From Oscheius tipulae (Eukaryota > Nematoda > Chromadorea > Rhabditida > Rhabditidae), in assembly GCA_037178975.1 (NCBI GenBank), contig JASJZH010000003.1, forward strand, positions 62,001 through 126,000: a stretch of 64,000 bases of DNA, given 5' to 3'. Position 1 is the stretch's first letter; each line of letters begins with the position of its first letter. The translations under genes were made by a program, and so were the position numbers. The notes below the pieces were generated by a model. The model worked only from the letters and a program-made list of their open reading frames with translations, searched no databases and was not told the DNA's origin. Of the stretch, positions 26,332-37,800 are shown in pieces.

Positions 26332-26827
26332 TTAGAGTGTTTTGTCCTTCTTTCCAAAGACGGGACTGGCTGGCGGAGTCGGTAGTCCAATCTCCTTGAT
26401 ATGGGTAACTCCTTTCAGTTGTTTTCTTCTCTCTATAGTCTCAGTCACCTCAAGAACAGCTGGAAAACATACCGATAAAATCAGAGAATCTTGTGTACAG
26501 ATGAAAGGAGATGATGGCGGTGACTGAACTGAAGAGAACGCACGGAATGAGCCAGATTAGAGAGAGTACGACGAGAGTTACTAAAAAGAGCGAATTACTT
26601 ATAGTCGGGACAGAGACAGAGAGACAGAAAGACAAAGAGACAGGGCGGACGAGACAGAGAGAGAGAGACTCACTTTGAAAAATTGCAGCCACGCCGAAAT
26701 TGATTACAGCAGCTACGAGAACAATGGAGACGAACGCAGCCAGTGGAAGCGCGTTGAAGAGAAACAGCCAATTCCGAAGTTCCGGGTTCTGCTTGAAAAA
26801 GTGGACAGATTTTCGGTAGACTTCCAT
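26332..26827 (-). CDS. Small protein with hydrophobic helices, unrecognised
   Basis: Starts MEVYRKSVHFFKQNPELR, then a hydrophobic segment (LPLAAFVSIVLVAAVINF). After an intron with AGACAG repeat comes a second one (VTLVVLSLIWLIPCVLF). Continuous translation stops at FSSCS near 26450. Removing a perfect-looking GTATGTTTTCCAG (13 nt, about 26461-26473) extends the frame by about 42 codons to PASPVFGKKDKTL and TAA at 26332-26334. The layout loosely resembles the lipid-droplet protein LDAF1/promethin, but I would not assign it. A minus-strand acceptor-like CCTAG lies 9 nt before the ATG. Confidence 0.6.
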
Positions 26828-27513
26828 CGGTGGAGGCTAGGAAATGTTGTTTTTGAAACAAAAGGGGGAGACAGAGAGTTTGTTAGTTGAGGCCGCGTGG
26901 AGATAAGGGCAACCCGGACCAGTTTGGGTGTTCTATAAAGGGTGAGAGGAGACAAATAAGCAAGAAAATGTTTGCTGGGAGGGTTTATGGATTTTCAAAA
27001 TTAGTCAGAGAGTCAACAGCTGTAAAATTGCAGTTAAAATTATGGATTGCTGCAAGAAAAATGATAAGATTTTCATGGAAAGTCGGCTCTACTATGATCA
27101 AGTAAAATCTATGATTTCCGAGTCAATTCGGTGGAAATAGGCGTGATAACAGTTTGCCATCGCAGTTCAGGATTTTTTTTTAAGAAGGAAGCGAAAAAAC
27201 ATGGAGCCTTGTAACTGCTTCGTGTTTTTGTATTACAGTGGCGATGCGTCTGTCTCTCTGCCTCTCTGTCTCCCTGTCTCTTGGTCACTATTTCTCTGTC
27301 TCTCTACACTCCTCAACAGATGAACTATCACAGTTTCGCTGTAATTAGATCGTCCCCCGCAATCCTCAAATTTCACTATCTGAGTCATTTTTTTCTAGGA
27401 GATACAACAACTGCTATATAAGGCTCAAGACAACGTTTCTTCACTTTTTTACCTCTTCTTTTTTTCTCTCCGCATTTCAAACATACTTTTGAGGTCCCTG
27501 AACCGAAGAAGCC
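26828..27513. other. Divergent promoter region upstream of innexin
   Basis: Gene-free. It holds a CTCTGTCT tract (27240-27310) and the innexin TATA-like box at 27415. Confidence 0.45.
27415..27422 (+). promoter_or_regulatory. TATA-like box upstream of innexin
   Basis: TATATAAG about 92 nt before the innexin ATG, a fitting position if the 5' UTR is about 60-70 nt. Motif match only. Confidence 0.45.
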
Positions 27514-29103
27514 ATGCTTGAGCTTCCGTTCCTCAAGCATGCCATCGAAATCTTCCGAAGGAAGCCCGTCGGAGATTCAGCCGATCGTCTCGTGGGCTAC
27601 AGAACGCCCATTCTGTGTGCGTTTGCGGCCATGATCGTCGTTGGAAAACAGTGAGTTCTGTGCCTGAAGCCAACGGGTTTTTCAGGCTCATGGGCTCCAC
27701 TATGACCTGCTGGACGCCGGCCAACTTTAACGAGGAGTGGAAGAAGTACTCTCTCGACTTCTGCTTCATCCAGAACACTTACATTGTTGGATGGGATCAG
27801 CCGGACGTGGACTTCAAACGCGATACTGTAAGAGGGAACAGAGACAGAGACCACATTTAGTACCGCCGAGTAAACTACTATCAGTGGGTGGCTCTATACT
27901 TTATGGTACAAGCCATGTTCTTCTATCTGCCCAGCTTTATTTGGAAGACAGTTTGTCGCCGAAGCTGTGAGTCAAAAGATCTAGTCAGAAATCCAATTTA
28001 AGGAATGAGACCCAAATGATTCACAAGGATACATCTCACCCTCTTTTTCAGCGATACGTCTTCATCATATCGTTCACAAGTCGAAGGAGCAGAGAACCAT
28101 GACGATGTTTGACAGAATGGAGGCCCTTACAGCCATCGGAAGCTCTGCGGTTGAGTCCGTTCAGGCTTCTTTCAGCAAGAAGCAACGACTTTGCGGAATG
28201 TAAGAGATTGTCTTTCTGTATAACGGAAAGACATTCTTTCCAGCATCGGTGGACCATCCTGTTCTCTCTCGGTTCTGTATGTCCTAATCAAGCTTCTGAA
28301 CATTGCTGTGGTTGCCTTCTTCGTCTTCCACGTAGCTGACTACCTGAGCCCGAACTTCTTCTGGGCTGGAAATGTGAGTATGAGGGCAGAGAGATAAAGA
28401 TAGGGAAAGAGACAGTGAAAGAGACACAGAGACAGAGAAATAAAGAGACAGATACATTTTATTCCTTTCTAGGCTCTCACCCGTATAATGTCTGGCGAAC
28501 CATGGACCGAGTCACCAAACTTTCCGAGAGTTACCCTCTGTGACCTGTCTATCAGAGAAATGGCCAACGTCCGTAACCTTACGATTCAGTGCCTGCTCGG
28601 AATGAACTTCTTCAACGAGAAGCTCTTCTTCGTTGAATGGTAATCTCCAAAAAGCTGACAGAACAAATTCCAGGCTCTGGCTCTCGTTCGTCTTTGCCTG
28701 CCTCCTCCTCAACCTGGTCACCTTCACTTGGAAGGTCTTCCTTCGACGCAGTCGTCTCTCACAGCTAGACTGGTGGATCAATGAGCCTGGAAGAGGCGAC
28801 ATCGTCCCAGTGTCTCAGCTAGAAGCTTTCTGTACTGTTCTCGGACATGACGGCTTCCTGACCCTCTACTTGATTCAACTGTATAGTGGAGAGGGACAGG
28901 CCGCAGACATGGCCAGTCATCTGTACAAGAACCTTGACAAGGTGACTCTTCCCTCTGTGTATTAACATGACTATCAGGAAATTCTCACTCTGGTTGATCG
29001 CCATCGTCCCTCGGCTCCAGACACCGTCTCTACTGCTGACGATGAGTCACGGGACTATTATCCCAATATCAAGCATTTTGAGAATGAGAAGAAGGCTTTC
29101 TAG
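27514..29103 (+). CDS. Innexin gap-junction protein, 407 aa
   Basis: Exons 27514-27650, 27686-27827, 27861-27966, 28052-28199, 28244-28373, 28473-28639, 28674-28941 and 28978-29103 give 1224 nt in frame. There are four membrane segments. Each extracellular loop has the two conserved Cys (MTCW...DFCFIQNTY; VTLCDL...TIQCLLGMN). The innexin signature is present as VNYYQWVALYF. Innexins form hexameric hemichannels and invertebrate gap junctions (unc-7/unc-9, shakB). The paralogue is unresolved. AATAAA follows at 29120-29125. Confidence 0.96.
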
Positions 29104-29119
29104 TTTCGAAATCATTCCG

Positions 29120-29125
29120 AATAAA
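29120..29125 (+). terminator. Innexin poly(A) signal
   Basis: AATAAA begins 17 nt after the innexin stop codon. Confidence 0.6.
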
Positions 29126-31019
29126 ACTGCATTGTAGCTTGGTCAACTACTGTCTCTCTGTCTCTCTAACCATCTTGCCCAAGTTTGCTATTCCCACGAC
29201 CCAAGTTTACGCTTCCGTGCCAGCGAGTGAGTAAGCAGGCCCTTTATGGTAAAGCGCCTTGTCTAAACAGTGCTTATGAGAAGCTAATTGATGACACCCA
29301 CCTACTGTCTGACCACACGCACATATCCGGTCGTAATTATGCCAGAGAAACATACAGAAGAGTGGCATGTCTCTATTAGAGCGGTTAGCTGCCCCGTGAC
29401 CCATTTCGGTCACTTTAAAGCCATATAGCCTGTCGGGAAACACATTCGACTTTACTTTTTTCAACTTCGGAGGCGTTCTTAACCAGATCCGATCGGAGTA
29501 GTGGCCATGTTCAACGTTGCCGCACTTTGAGACAGAGACAGAGACATTGCTGGATTACTTTTTCAAGAGGAACACGTTTTTGCAGCCACGCAACAGTCCA
29601 GTGGGTGCCTATTCTTTCCCAAAGCGCACTCTCGATCGCCCTGAAGCCGCAAATCGCGTTCTCAGGCGGCAAGCCATCCTGTGTTTCGATTCGATTCCGC
29701 TGCTTATCAATAGACTAACGTTTGTCTTGGTCTCATCGCGGAATATTATTTATATTTTGACCCTACTCCCTCCTGGCTCTTCTCCCTCCTGTGCATAACA
29801 CAATTTGCGTTTAAATTGCTCCGTCGAGGCAACAGAAATGCTAAAAGCTTATCTCTTCTCCCTTCTCTCGTCGGCGCCAACTTACTGTTTTTAGGTCCGA
29901 TCTCCGAGGCATTAGCATATAAACAAAAAGGTCTCAAGTGGCTGTCGGTGACCATAAGTGCCTCCTCGTTGGCGCGCATCGCTTAGATGGCCAAGGGCAG
30001 CAAGGACACTTTGTTACTTTTTCTCTGTCACTGTCTCTCTGTATCTCAATATCTCTAACTAATCAATTGATAGTTAGGGTACTTGACTCCCAGTCTCCCT
30101 GTTCCAGTTTACTCTTAAGAGACCGTTCGCTTTCTCTTTCTCACATAGTTCCAACCTTGAAAAGCTCGATAAATCACCTGAACGGCTAACAGCAGTCTGG
30201 AGAAAAGGTCCTTCTTCTTTTTACTCTGTCTCTTTGCTCTACTCTCATCAAAGCTCATGTAGTAACTCAATTGTCGGGAGCCTGCAAGAGAAGGAGTTTC
30301 GGCGCTCCTCCCGAATGGGGTTCTGATTAGCCCTCGGGACCTTATAATAAGTGGATGAGAGACGCCGATTTGCATACGAACACCCTTTCGAAAATCTTTG
30401 AATTATCTGTCTCTCTATGTCTTCTCTCCTTGTTTGAGCTGACCACCTAAGCCTCAAGAAGCAACATGTATCACACAGCGGGTAAACCGACAGTCTAAGA
30501 GGCGCTTGACCCGACACAGCAGGGGCGCGAAAAAGACTCACCGCAGGCGGATATGCTAATAAGAGTCTCTCCGAGCAGATAGCTTTTCTAATCTCTGGAC
30601 ACAGCTGCCCCCAATCAGGCCCTACAACTCCCAAAAGTGTTGACTAACAGATTCGTTTCACAAGCCGCGTTAAATGCATTAAAATTCCCCAGAGTCCAGC
30701 TGACCCATCGCTCCTTTCGCACCCGTTTTACATGGAACTGAGCAGTGAGAGCAGCCCATTAGCATGCACAGACCAGTACATCCGTCTTCGTTTGTCCCTT
30801 CAACTCATCCTCGAATCTCTATCTCTTGGTCATTAGCATGACTATCGTAAAGCCTAGTGTCTTTATTGGGAGCTTCTTGTCCTCATGATCATTTCCTCTG
30901 TCTCTGTCTCACTCGTCACCTTCTCAGAATTCAACTTTTCACTTCCTTGGCCGCAAAAGTGACCCTGCAGGTGCTGTTTATGACCATTGTCGACGGATAG
31001 TAATGGCTACGGAGGCCAA

Positions 31020-31085
31020 ACTGGTATAACCACTGGCTAAACGATTGAGACAGGAGTTCGAGTCCATAATCACGGACGGCTTAGT
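31020..31085 (+). repeat. tRNA-like repeat
   Basis: A-box-like GGCCAAACTGGTATAACCA and B-box-like GAGTTCGAGTCC at normal spacing, without a good acceptor stem. Likely a tRNA-derived repeat. Confidence 0.45.
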
Positions 31086-31250
31086 ATAAATTTCGAGATT
31101 TAGGAGAGCGAGTGTCATACTTACCACGTTTCGACGAAGATCTCTCATCCGTCCTGGTACTTCTCAGTCCCATAAAAACGTCCCCATAAATTCCAGCCCA
31201 TCAGCATCCTCTTGATATAGAGACACTTGCCATTACGAACACGCTCTTTT

Positions 31251-31285
31251 AGGGTGCTCCCTCCATCCTTAGGGTGCTCCCTCCA
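31251..31285 (+). repeat. Direct duplication of a 15-mer
   Basis: AGGGTGCTCCCTCCA occurs at 31251-31265 and 31271-31285. Each copy is preceded by TTT(T) or CTT, and CTTTTAG follows the second. Confidence 0.85.
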
Positions 31286-31888
31286 CTTTTAGCGTTCGAC
31301 TACGGCGTCCTTGACTGTCCCGTTACGCGAGGCGGGCGGATAGCGACAGCCGGGCCTCCCTGCCATCTCAGAGCATCATTCATCCGGCCTTGTCTTGGCG
31401 GTCACTCGACTGGGAGACCGCAACTTTTCACACCTTTTACAGCCGATTCTGTCAACTTTGGTTTAGTGTTTGACAGAGAGACACAGAGACAGGCAGACAG
31501 ATAGGTAGTCTCTTAAATATTTACCTATCCGCCTGTAATCTATGCAAATTAGCCAGTCTCTTCTCCTAAGTGACCCATCCTCCAGTCTCAATCCGAGTAA
31601 ACAAGCTGTCAGAGGCGTCAAGGAGTCTGAGCCATCTGTCTCCTTACTGGTTGAATATTTTAACAGAGTCCGTCTGTTATTTTTGGTCCGTTTCTCCTTA
31701 TTCTCGTCGCTCTGGTTAAGAGAGAAAGACTCCCTCCTGATGAGCCAAATTGGATTGACACTGGTCACTATGTTTGTACGAAAGATTCTCTGCCTCTTCC
31801 CATTTTCCTCCCTATACCAAAGTTTCCTTTTCAGACAGACTATCTCATGGCTTCATAACTCCATCAGTCAAATTTCTACAAAAAAGAC

Positions 31889-34800
31889 ATGATCACGCTA
31901 GTTATATTTCTATTAGTATTCGCTCCAACCACTTTTGGTCTCATTTTGACCGCTCCCGAATCCGCTCCGCCGGGTCATATTGTTGGCTATGTCGAAGGAA
32001 AGGCACAGCTTGGATCCGAGCCCCGCTACCTGGTCGTTTTCCCTGATCGGAATGCCGAAAAGGTGAGTGTTTTCCGTTCAAAATTTCCTTCTTCTTTTTT
32101 TTTTGGTCGAAAGAGAAAGGACCTTGGGCGGCTCCTTCTTTCACTTCTGTCCGGCCTCTAGCGGTCAGCCGCGCCCCGATAACCCCCAAAACTCTTAATT
32201 ATGATGTCCTGACCGTGAGTCTAACAGAACAGCGGAGGTAAGACAGTCAGTCGACCGGAAAATTTCGACAGAATTCTATGCGGGATGCAAAAACGTTATA
32301 ATGCGTAGGAATGAGATCTTTGAACCTGGGCCGCAAATCTGAAATTTTTTTTGAAAAGAACAAAGATACTCTTTACTATAAAATGTTCATCTCCACTCCC
32401 TAATTTTAAAATATTTTTGAATACGGAAGTCTGATAGGAGAGGAGTGAGATACAGGCAAAATAAAACCTCGTAGCGCGTCTCGAATTTGTCACGCAAAAC
32501 TACTACGCAGTACGAGTGCGCCATAAGAAGTGGTCTAGTGGCTATCACGATTGTCTAAAAAAAACGTAAACCAAAGTCACCAAGGGTTCTGGTTTGAATC
32601 CGCCTGAAGATAAAAATGTTCTGAGTGTATCCTTTTTTCGAGGGCTGAATACGATCCCGCGGTCAGTTTTTCGATTTTCTATCATTTTTCAGTCACTGAT
32701 AAACTTTTGAGACTTCTTTCTTTGAAGTTTACTTTCGATTGGAAAACTGTCTAAACTTTGACCGTTCAGTTTTTAAACAGCACTTGTTTTGTCTACAGCG
32801 TGAGAAGAGCCGATTAACCTTTCACGGGAGAGACCGGTCTCCTCATGCCTTCAAGACGGGCTAATTGAAAGCCTTGCGTGCAGAGTCCATCTGTTATTTG
32901 TAGACCGAGCGGCGGTACATTAACGACCAAGAAATGTCACCTGGTAATTATGGGGAGGGTGAGGAGGGGATGGGGGACCGCTAAGATTATGCCATAAAAT
33001 GTCAAAGCTCTTTCCAGATCCTAGCCGTGGACGACCGTAGCGGCGAAATCACTACGCTGGGCCGACTGGACTACAAAAACAATAGAAAGTTTGAAATTCT
33101 CGCTGTTCCTCTGGTCGGCGGGGATGGAATACAAGTCTTCGTGGAAGTTGAGGACGAAAACAACCATCTGCCCACCTTTCCCAGCGAGAAGATAGTCCTA
33201 AACATATCAGAGTATGCCAGGATCGGCTCGGAGTTTCGTTTGCCACAGGCAGTTGATGATGACGGGCCGAGACTCAATGTACAGAAGTATCGGATTGCTC
33301 AAGGAAATGTGAACAATGTTTTCAAGGTGAGTGTTCGGTCGGGGAGAGAGAGAGGCAGAAAACTTGATAAACTTTGTTTTAGATCACGACAAGAAAAGTG
33401 AATGAAGTTCTCTATGCTGATCTGGTCGTCAACGGTCAACTGGACAGAGAGTACAGAGACAAGTATGAGCTCGTAGTGGAAGCCGTGGATGGAGGAGATC
33501 AGTGAGTTAACTACCTCTGACTACCATGTCTTCACGCTTACAGAATCGGGCGCCTACGTGTCCAGATAGTCATTCTGGATGCCAACGACAATGTGCCAAT
33601 CTTTTCCAAGCCCCGTTACTCTTTGATCATCCCTTCGTCCACACAAATTGGGAGCAATATTCTGACAGTCGAGGCAACGGATGGGGACATTGGAGAAAAC
33701 AGTTTGATCAGTTACCGTATCCAGAAGGTGGGTCCAAAACTTGTGCATATGTGGAAGTTTCTAGACTCGTTCCAACTCGCACACCTTCTTCTCCATATCC
33801 CAGAAAGGTGTCCTTTCGACCAGCGCTCATCTGATGCCTGGAGCTGTCCATGACTTGGTCGTTATTGCCAGCGATCACGGGACACCGGCACTAGAAACTA
33901 CAGCTTTTGTTTCGGTTACGGTGCAAGGGACGACTGCCGATGAACCGCCACTGGACATTTTCTGGCTGACCGACACCACAACAGCACATCTGATGGAGAA
34001 CTCTACTTTGGGATCAATAGTGGCCAGAGTTAGCTTGAATGAGAAGTTCAGAGAAAGGTAGGCTGAGAAGAGACAGAGAGACAAACATTCCATTATTTCC
34101 AGTACTCTTCTTTTGACTGGCTGTCCTTCCCTCTGTCTCCAGCAAAGCGACGCCTCACACATCTACCTGGTCATGATATGTGGCATCTTTGATCGTGAAA
34201 CGATGGAAGAATACAACCTGAAGTTTATCGTCAGTAAAGACAATCAAGTTGTCTTGGAACATCCTGTCCTACTCACCATAGGTATCCAGATCTCACCAGA
34301 TCTCAGTATAGCCAAAACTTTTTTCAGGCGACGTGAACGACAACGCTCCTGTTTGGAATCAAATCAACATGCACATAGTTTTGAACCGGTCAGGAAACGA
34401 GCATCCTCCAGTCTTGTTGGCCGTTGACCATGATAGAGGAGCAAATGGCCGAATCCGATACAGTATACTGGACACAGACTTGGTGTCAATCGATTCCGCG
34501 ACAGGGAGACTGATTGTTTTGAAAGAGATGGACTGCTCTCACGGTTCAGAGATCCGATTCAGAGTCAAGGCAGAAGATCAGGGAGAACCATCACTTTCTT
34601 CTGAACTACAGGTGGATCAAATCTGTCTCGCCGTGCATTTCGCTAACTCTCTGTCTCCCTGTCTCTCTGTCTTTCACCTCATATTCCCTTAGTGGCAACT
34701 TCTTCAGATAACTGCTGAACTTGTCGACTCTGCTGGCCAACCACCCCAATTCGAGAAGCCTCTCTACGAAGTGATGGTCAAGGAAGACGTCGAGAAGGGA

Positions 34801-37800
34801 ACCTGTCTCCTAAAGGTAGGCTACTGTTTATTTTCGGCTACGGTAGCTGACAGCTGTCCTTTACTTCTGTTTGTTTAACACCATCTGCGCTACGGGATTA
34901 GTCATGGGAGCAGGGGGTTATTTATTTGTTGATTACAGAAAAATCTAGTAGGAAAACTATTGTTTTTTTGTAGCGCTGCCTGCTCTTGATCCAGTCCTAC
35001 TGGCTGGCTTGGCTCCAGTACTCGGAGTTCTTGTAGCAGTGGGTCGAGCTGAAACCGCGTCAGATTGGAGGTTTTTCAAAGTACCTTTAGTACTGGCCGA
35101 TCGTTCTCTAGCTCCAGCTGGACCCTGGGAAGGAGGACGAGTGGTTGTTCGCGGTTCTTTGCTAGCTGGACGACTGCGAACAGAACCTCCTACGAGTTTC
35201 TTGGCAGTCGGAGGCCTGAAGAAACAGAGATCTTCTTTGTCCAGATCGACTGCATCAAAATCTCTGACCCTTTTTCTCCTATTCCCTTGGGGAATTTGCC
35301 TTCACACACGCTATAGCCCAGGCTGTTTATCTTCATAATCAAACGCCAGAGCCAACTTGAACAACAGCGAGGTTTAGAGAGAGAAGTATTGCAACGGTTG
35401 TCATACAAAAGCCTGATTCGCGGATAGAATTACGAACTAGGTTACAGTAGGGCAAAACGGTCAACCCGTTAACCCAACGTACCTAGCTGCTGCTTCGTCC
35501 ATCAGATCCAACATATCGATTCCCTTGCTAGCCTTGGCCTTCTTGGGCTTCTCCTCGGTGCCGAGCTTCATCTGGAACAGAACAATTGTAACATCAGAAA
35601 AATTGTTAAGAAATAAGAAATCAGACTCACCACAGTGTGAAGCATGTTGCCAATTGGCTAACGTGCACGCGCTGTCGGAAAGATATGAATCTGGCCCCAG
35701 GGGCTGGAGGGGAAGGGACTGATAAATGGATAGGAGGGATTGAATTCATTTTCCGGAAAGGAACAAGGGGACCAACTGAGGCTCCGTCTCTGTCTCCAGA
35801 CTCTTACCTCAGCCATCGCCGCGTTCAGCGACTTCTTCCCCTTGGCGGCATCAATTCGCAGAATCTTAAGGTCCTTCTCATACTTCTTTTCCTCCTTATC
35901 ATCATCGAACATGTTAACATCCATGATACTGTCGTAGGACGGCGGAGGAGAGCCTGAAGCAATCATGTAAAGAGCGTCACTGTAAACAGAGCAGTTATAG
36001 CCCGCGAGGGATAAATGTTCAATAGGAGCCTAATAGGCTCTGTTTTGACAACGAGAGCGCGTGTGTCAGGAGAAAGAGTCAGATGTCCGGTGAAAAGACT
36101 TTTAATTGGCTATGGAGGGGGATCGAAGTTCTTACCTGTAGTCGTCTGACTGATATTTCCGAAGATCTGCTCGAACAGCTTGACCTCATTTCCCGGCGGA
36201 AGATGGTCATTCTCTGCCACTCCACCATTGCCAACTTTCAAGCTATCCCTGCCGGCTCCAAGATACATATTGCCACCCAGGGTGGTGCTTCTGGCCTCGT
36301 CGGTCTCTATGTTGAAGTTGTCCTTCGTGTTCTCCACGTAGGTGTACTCTCTCTGGACTGGGAAGTCAGTAGTGTGGGTCAGGGCTCCGTTCTCGTAGTA
36401 CGACGTCTTGCCTAGAGAAGAAAAGTATATGGATCAAAAGATTACAAAAGGGGACCTAAAGTCTTGCTGTCTTTGGATATACTGGAAGTCCAAAAGTACA
36501 GGGAGTTGAACAGAATTACTCGGCCGACTAATCCTATAGACTGGTACCGAGGCGTGTCTGTGACTATGGGAACTGCAATGAAGGCTGGAACATGTAACTC
36601 TGGCTCTCATGGATTCCATTTTAAGTATACTTAGTTGTTGACAGTTGGAGGATCGTGGGAAATTACGTGAGATTCGAAAGGATTGGATGAGAAGGAAAAC
36701 AGGGGACGCAGCATAAAAAGGTTATGATTTTGACACCGGGGGCTTCTCTCAGGAAGTGAGCCACTATTTTGCCTTTTTACCTGTACCGGTTTTCGAAGTA
36801 GAGTCTAGAGATCGGGTGAATTTCGAAAAGAAACATTGTTCTTGTCGCTAATGAGCTGGCCATCTAGTATTAGTCAGTGGAGAGACAAGGAGACAGAGAG
36901 ACAGAAAAAGCTTCAAAAAGAGGAAGTTTCTGAGGGCACACCTTTCCACAAAGTTGCTTCAAAAAGGTTTACTGAGCCGTGGAAAAGCTCTTACATTTTC
37001 GCAGAGAGACTGAGATGAATTACGGTAGTCAAGGAGAGTATGAGAGAGACAGGCTCAATTACTGGAATTCATTCGGGCAGACGGATGAGAGCGAAAGGAA
37101 ATTATCCCTGTCCTGGGTGCTCAAAGTATCAAGAAAAAAATAATAGCTACTGTAGTCGGCTCTTTACCTGGAAGAATCTGGGACAGGGTGATTTTGACCT
37201 TCTCCTCGGGAGCCCTCAGTATAAAATGACCATCCTCGGTCTGTCTTCCGCTCCGAATCATCAGCGAAACTTTGACGTTGGCGTGCTGAAAATAATAACT
37301 TGTTTCTCGCGGAAAACTTGGCCGACCATGAAAAACTGCAACAATGAGTTGCGGATCTGTACCCATTCCCAGGTAGGAGTGGCGCGGTAGAGCGTGTACA
37401 CCTGTAAAATCGGATCAACAAATGTCAAGACAGTACAATAGAGATAAACTAGTATAGGCTTTCGTCTAGCTGGTCATGGGAGTGCTCTGGTTGCCGCGAA
37501 GTGAACCATCAGCAGTCTCATTGCCAGCTAGTTGAAGACATGGAAATAGTATATCTGTCTCTCTGTCTCTTTGTCTCTCTGTATCTGCCAATTCAAAACT
37601 TACCATAGCATGGCATTGGTCAATGGCCTGCAGTGACTCTGGCTGATCTTTGCACAGCTCCCTGATTCCAGCCAAATGATTCATGGTGACAGTCAGGATC
37701 TGAAACATTCCTATCTCTCAAAACCTAAACAGCTACCTGCTGAGGCCAGTCAATCATCAAGAACTCGTACTTACAGTGCATGACCATCAGGTCAAACAGC

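Larger units (their letters stand above)
29911..31549. promoter_or_regulatory. Cluster of octamer/POU-like sites, candidate enhancer
   Basis: ATTAGCAT occurs at 29911, 30758 and 30832, with its reverse ATGCTAAT at 30553. The classic octamer ATTTGCAT/ATGCAAAT occurs at 30368 and 31542. Six such 8-mers in 1.6 kb is far above a chance rate of roughly 0.1. POU-domain factors bind such sites. No experimental support here. Confidence 0.45.
29130..31888. other. Long intergenic region before the cadherin gene
   Basis: No convincing coding sequence in about 2.7 kb. It contains the octamer/POU-like cluster (29911-31549), a tRNA-like piece (31020-31085), a duplicated 15-mer (31251-31285) and short CT tracts. 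On composition and motif content it looks like cis-regulatory sequence. Confidence 0.45.

Noticed and set aside
35009-35338. Plus-strand open frame within the cadherin intron
   Set aside because: It is the antisense shadow of the last OSCP1 exon, whose minus-strand reading has exact splice phase.
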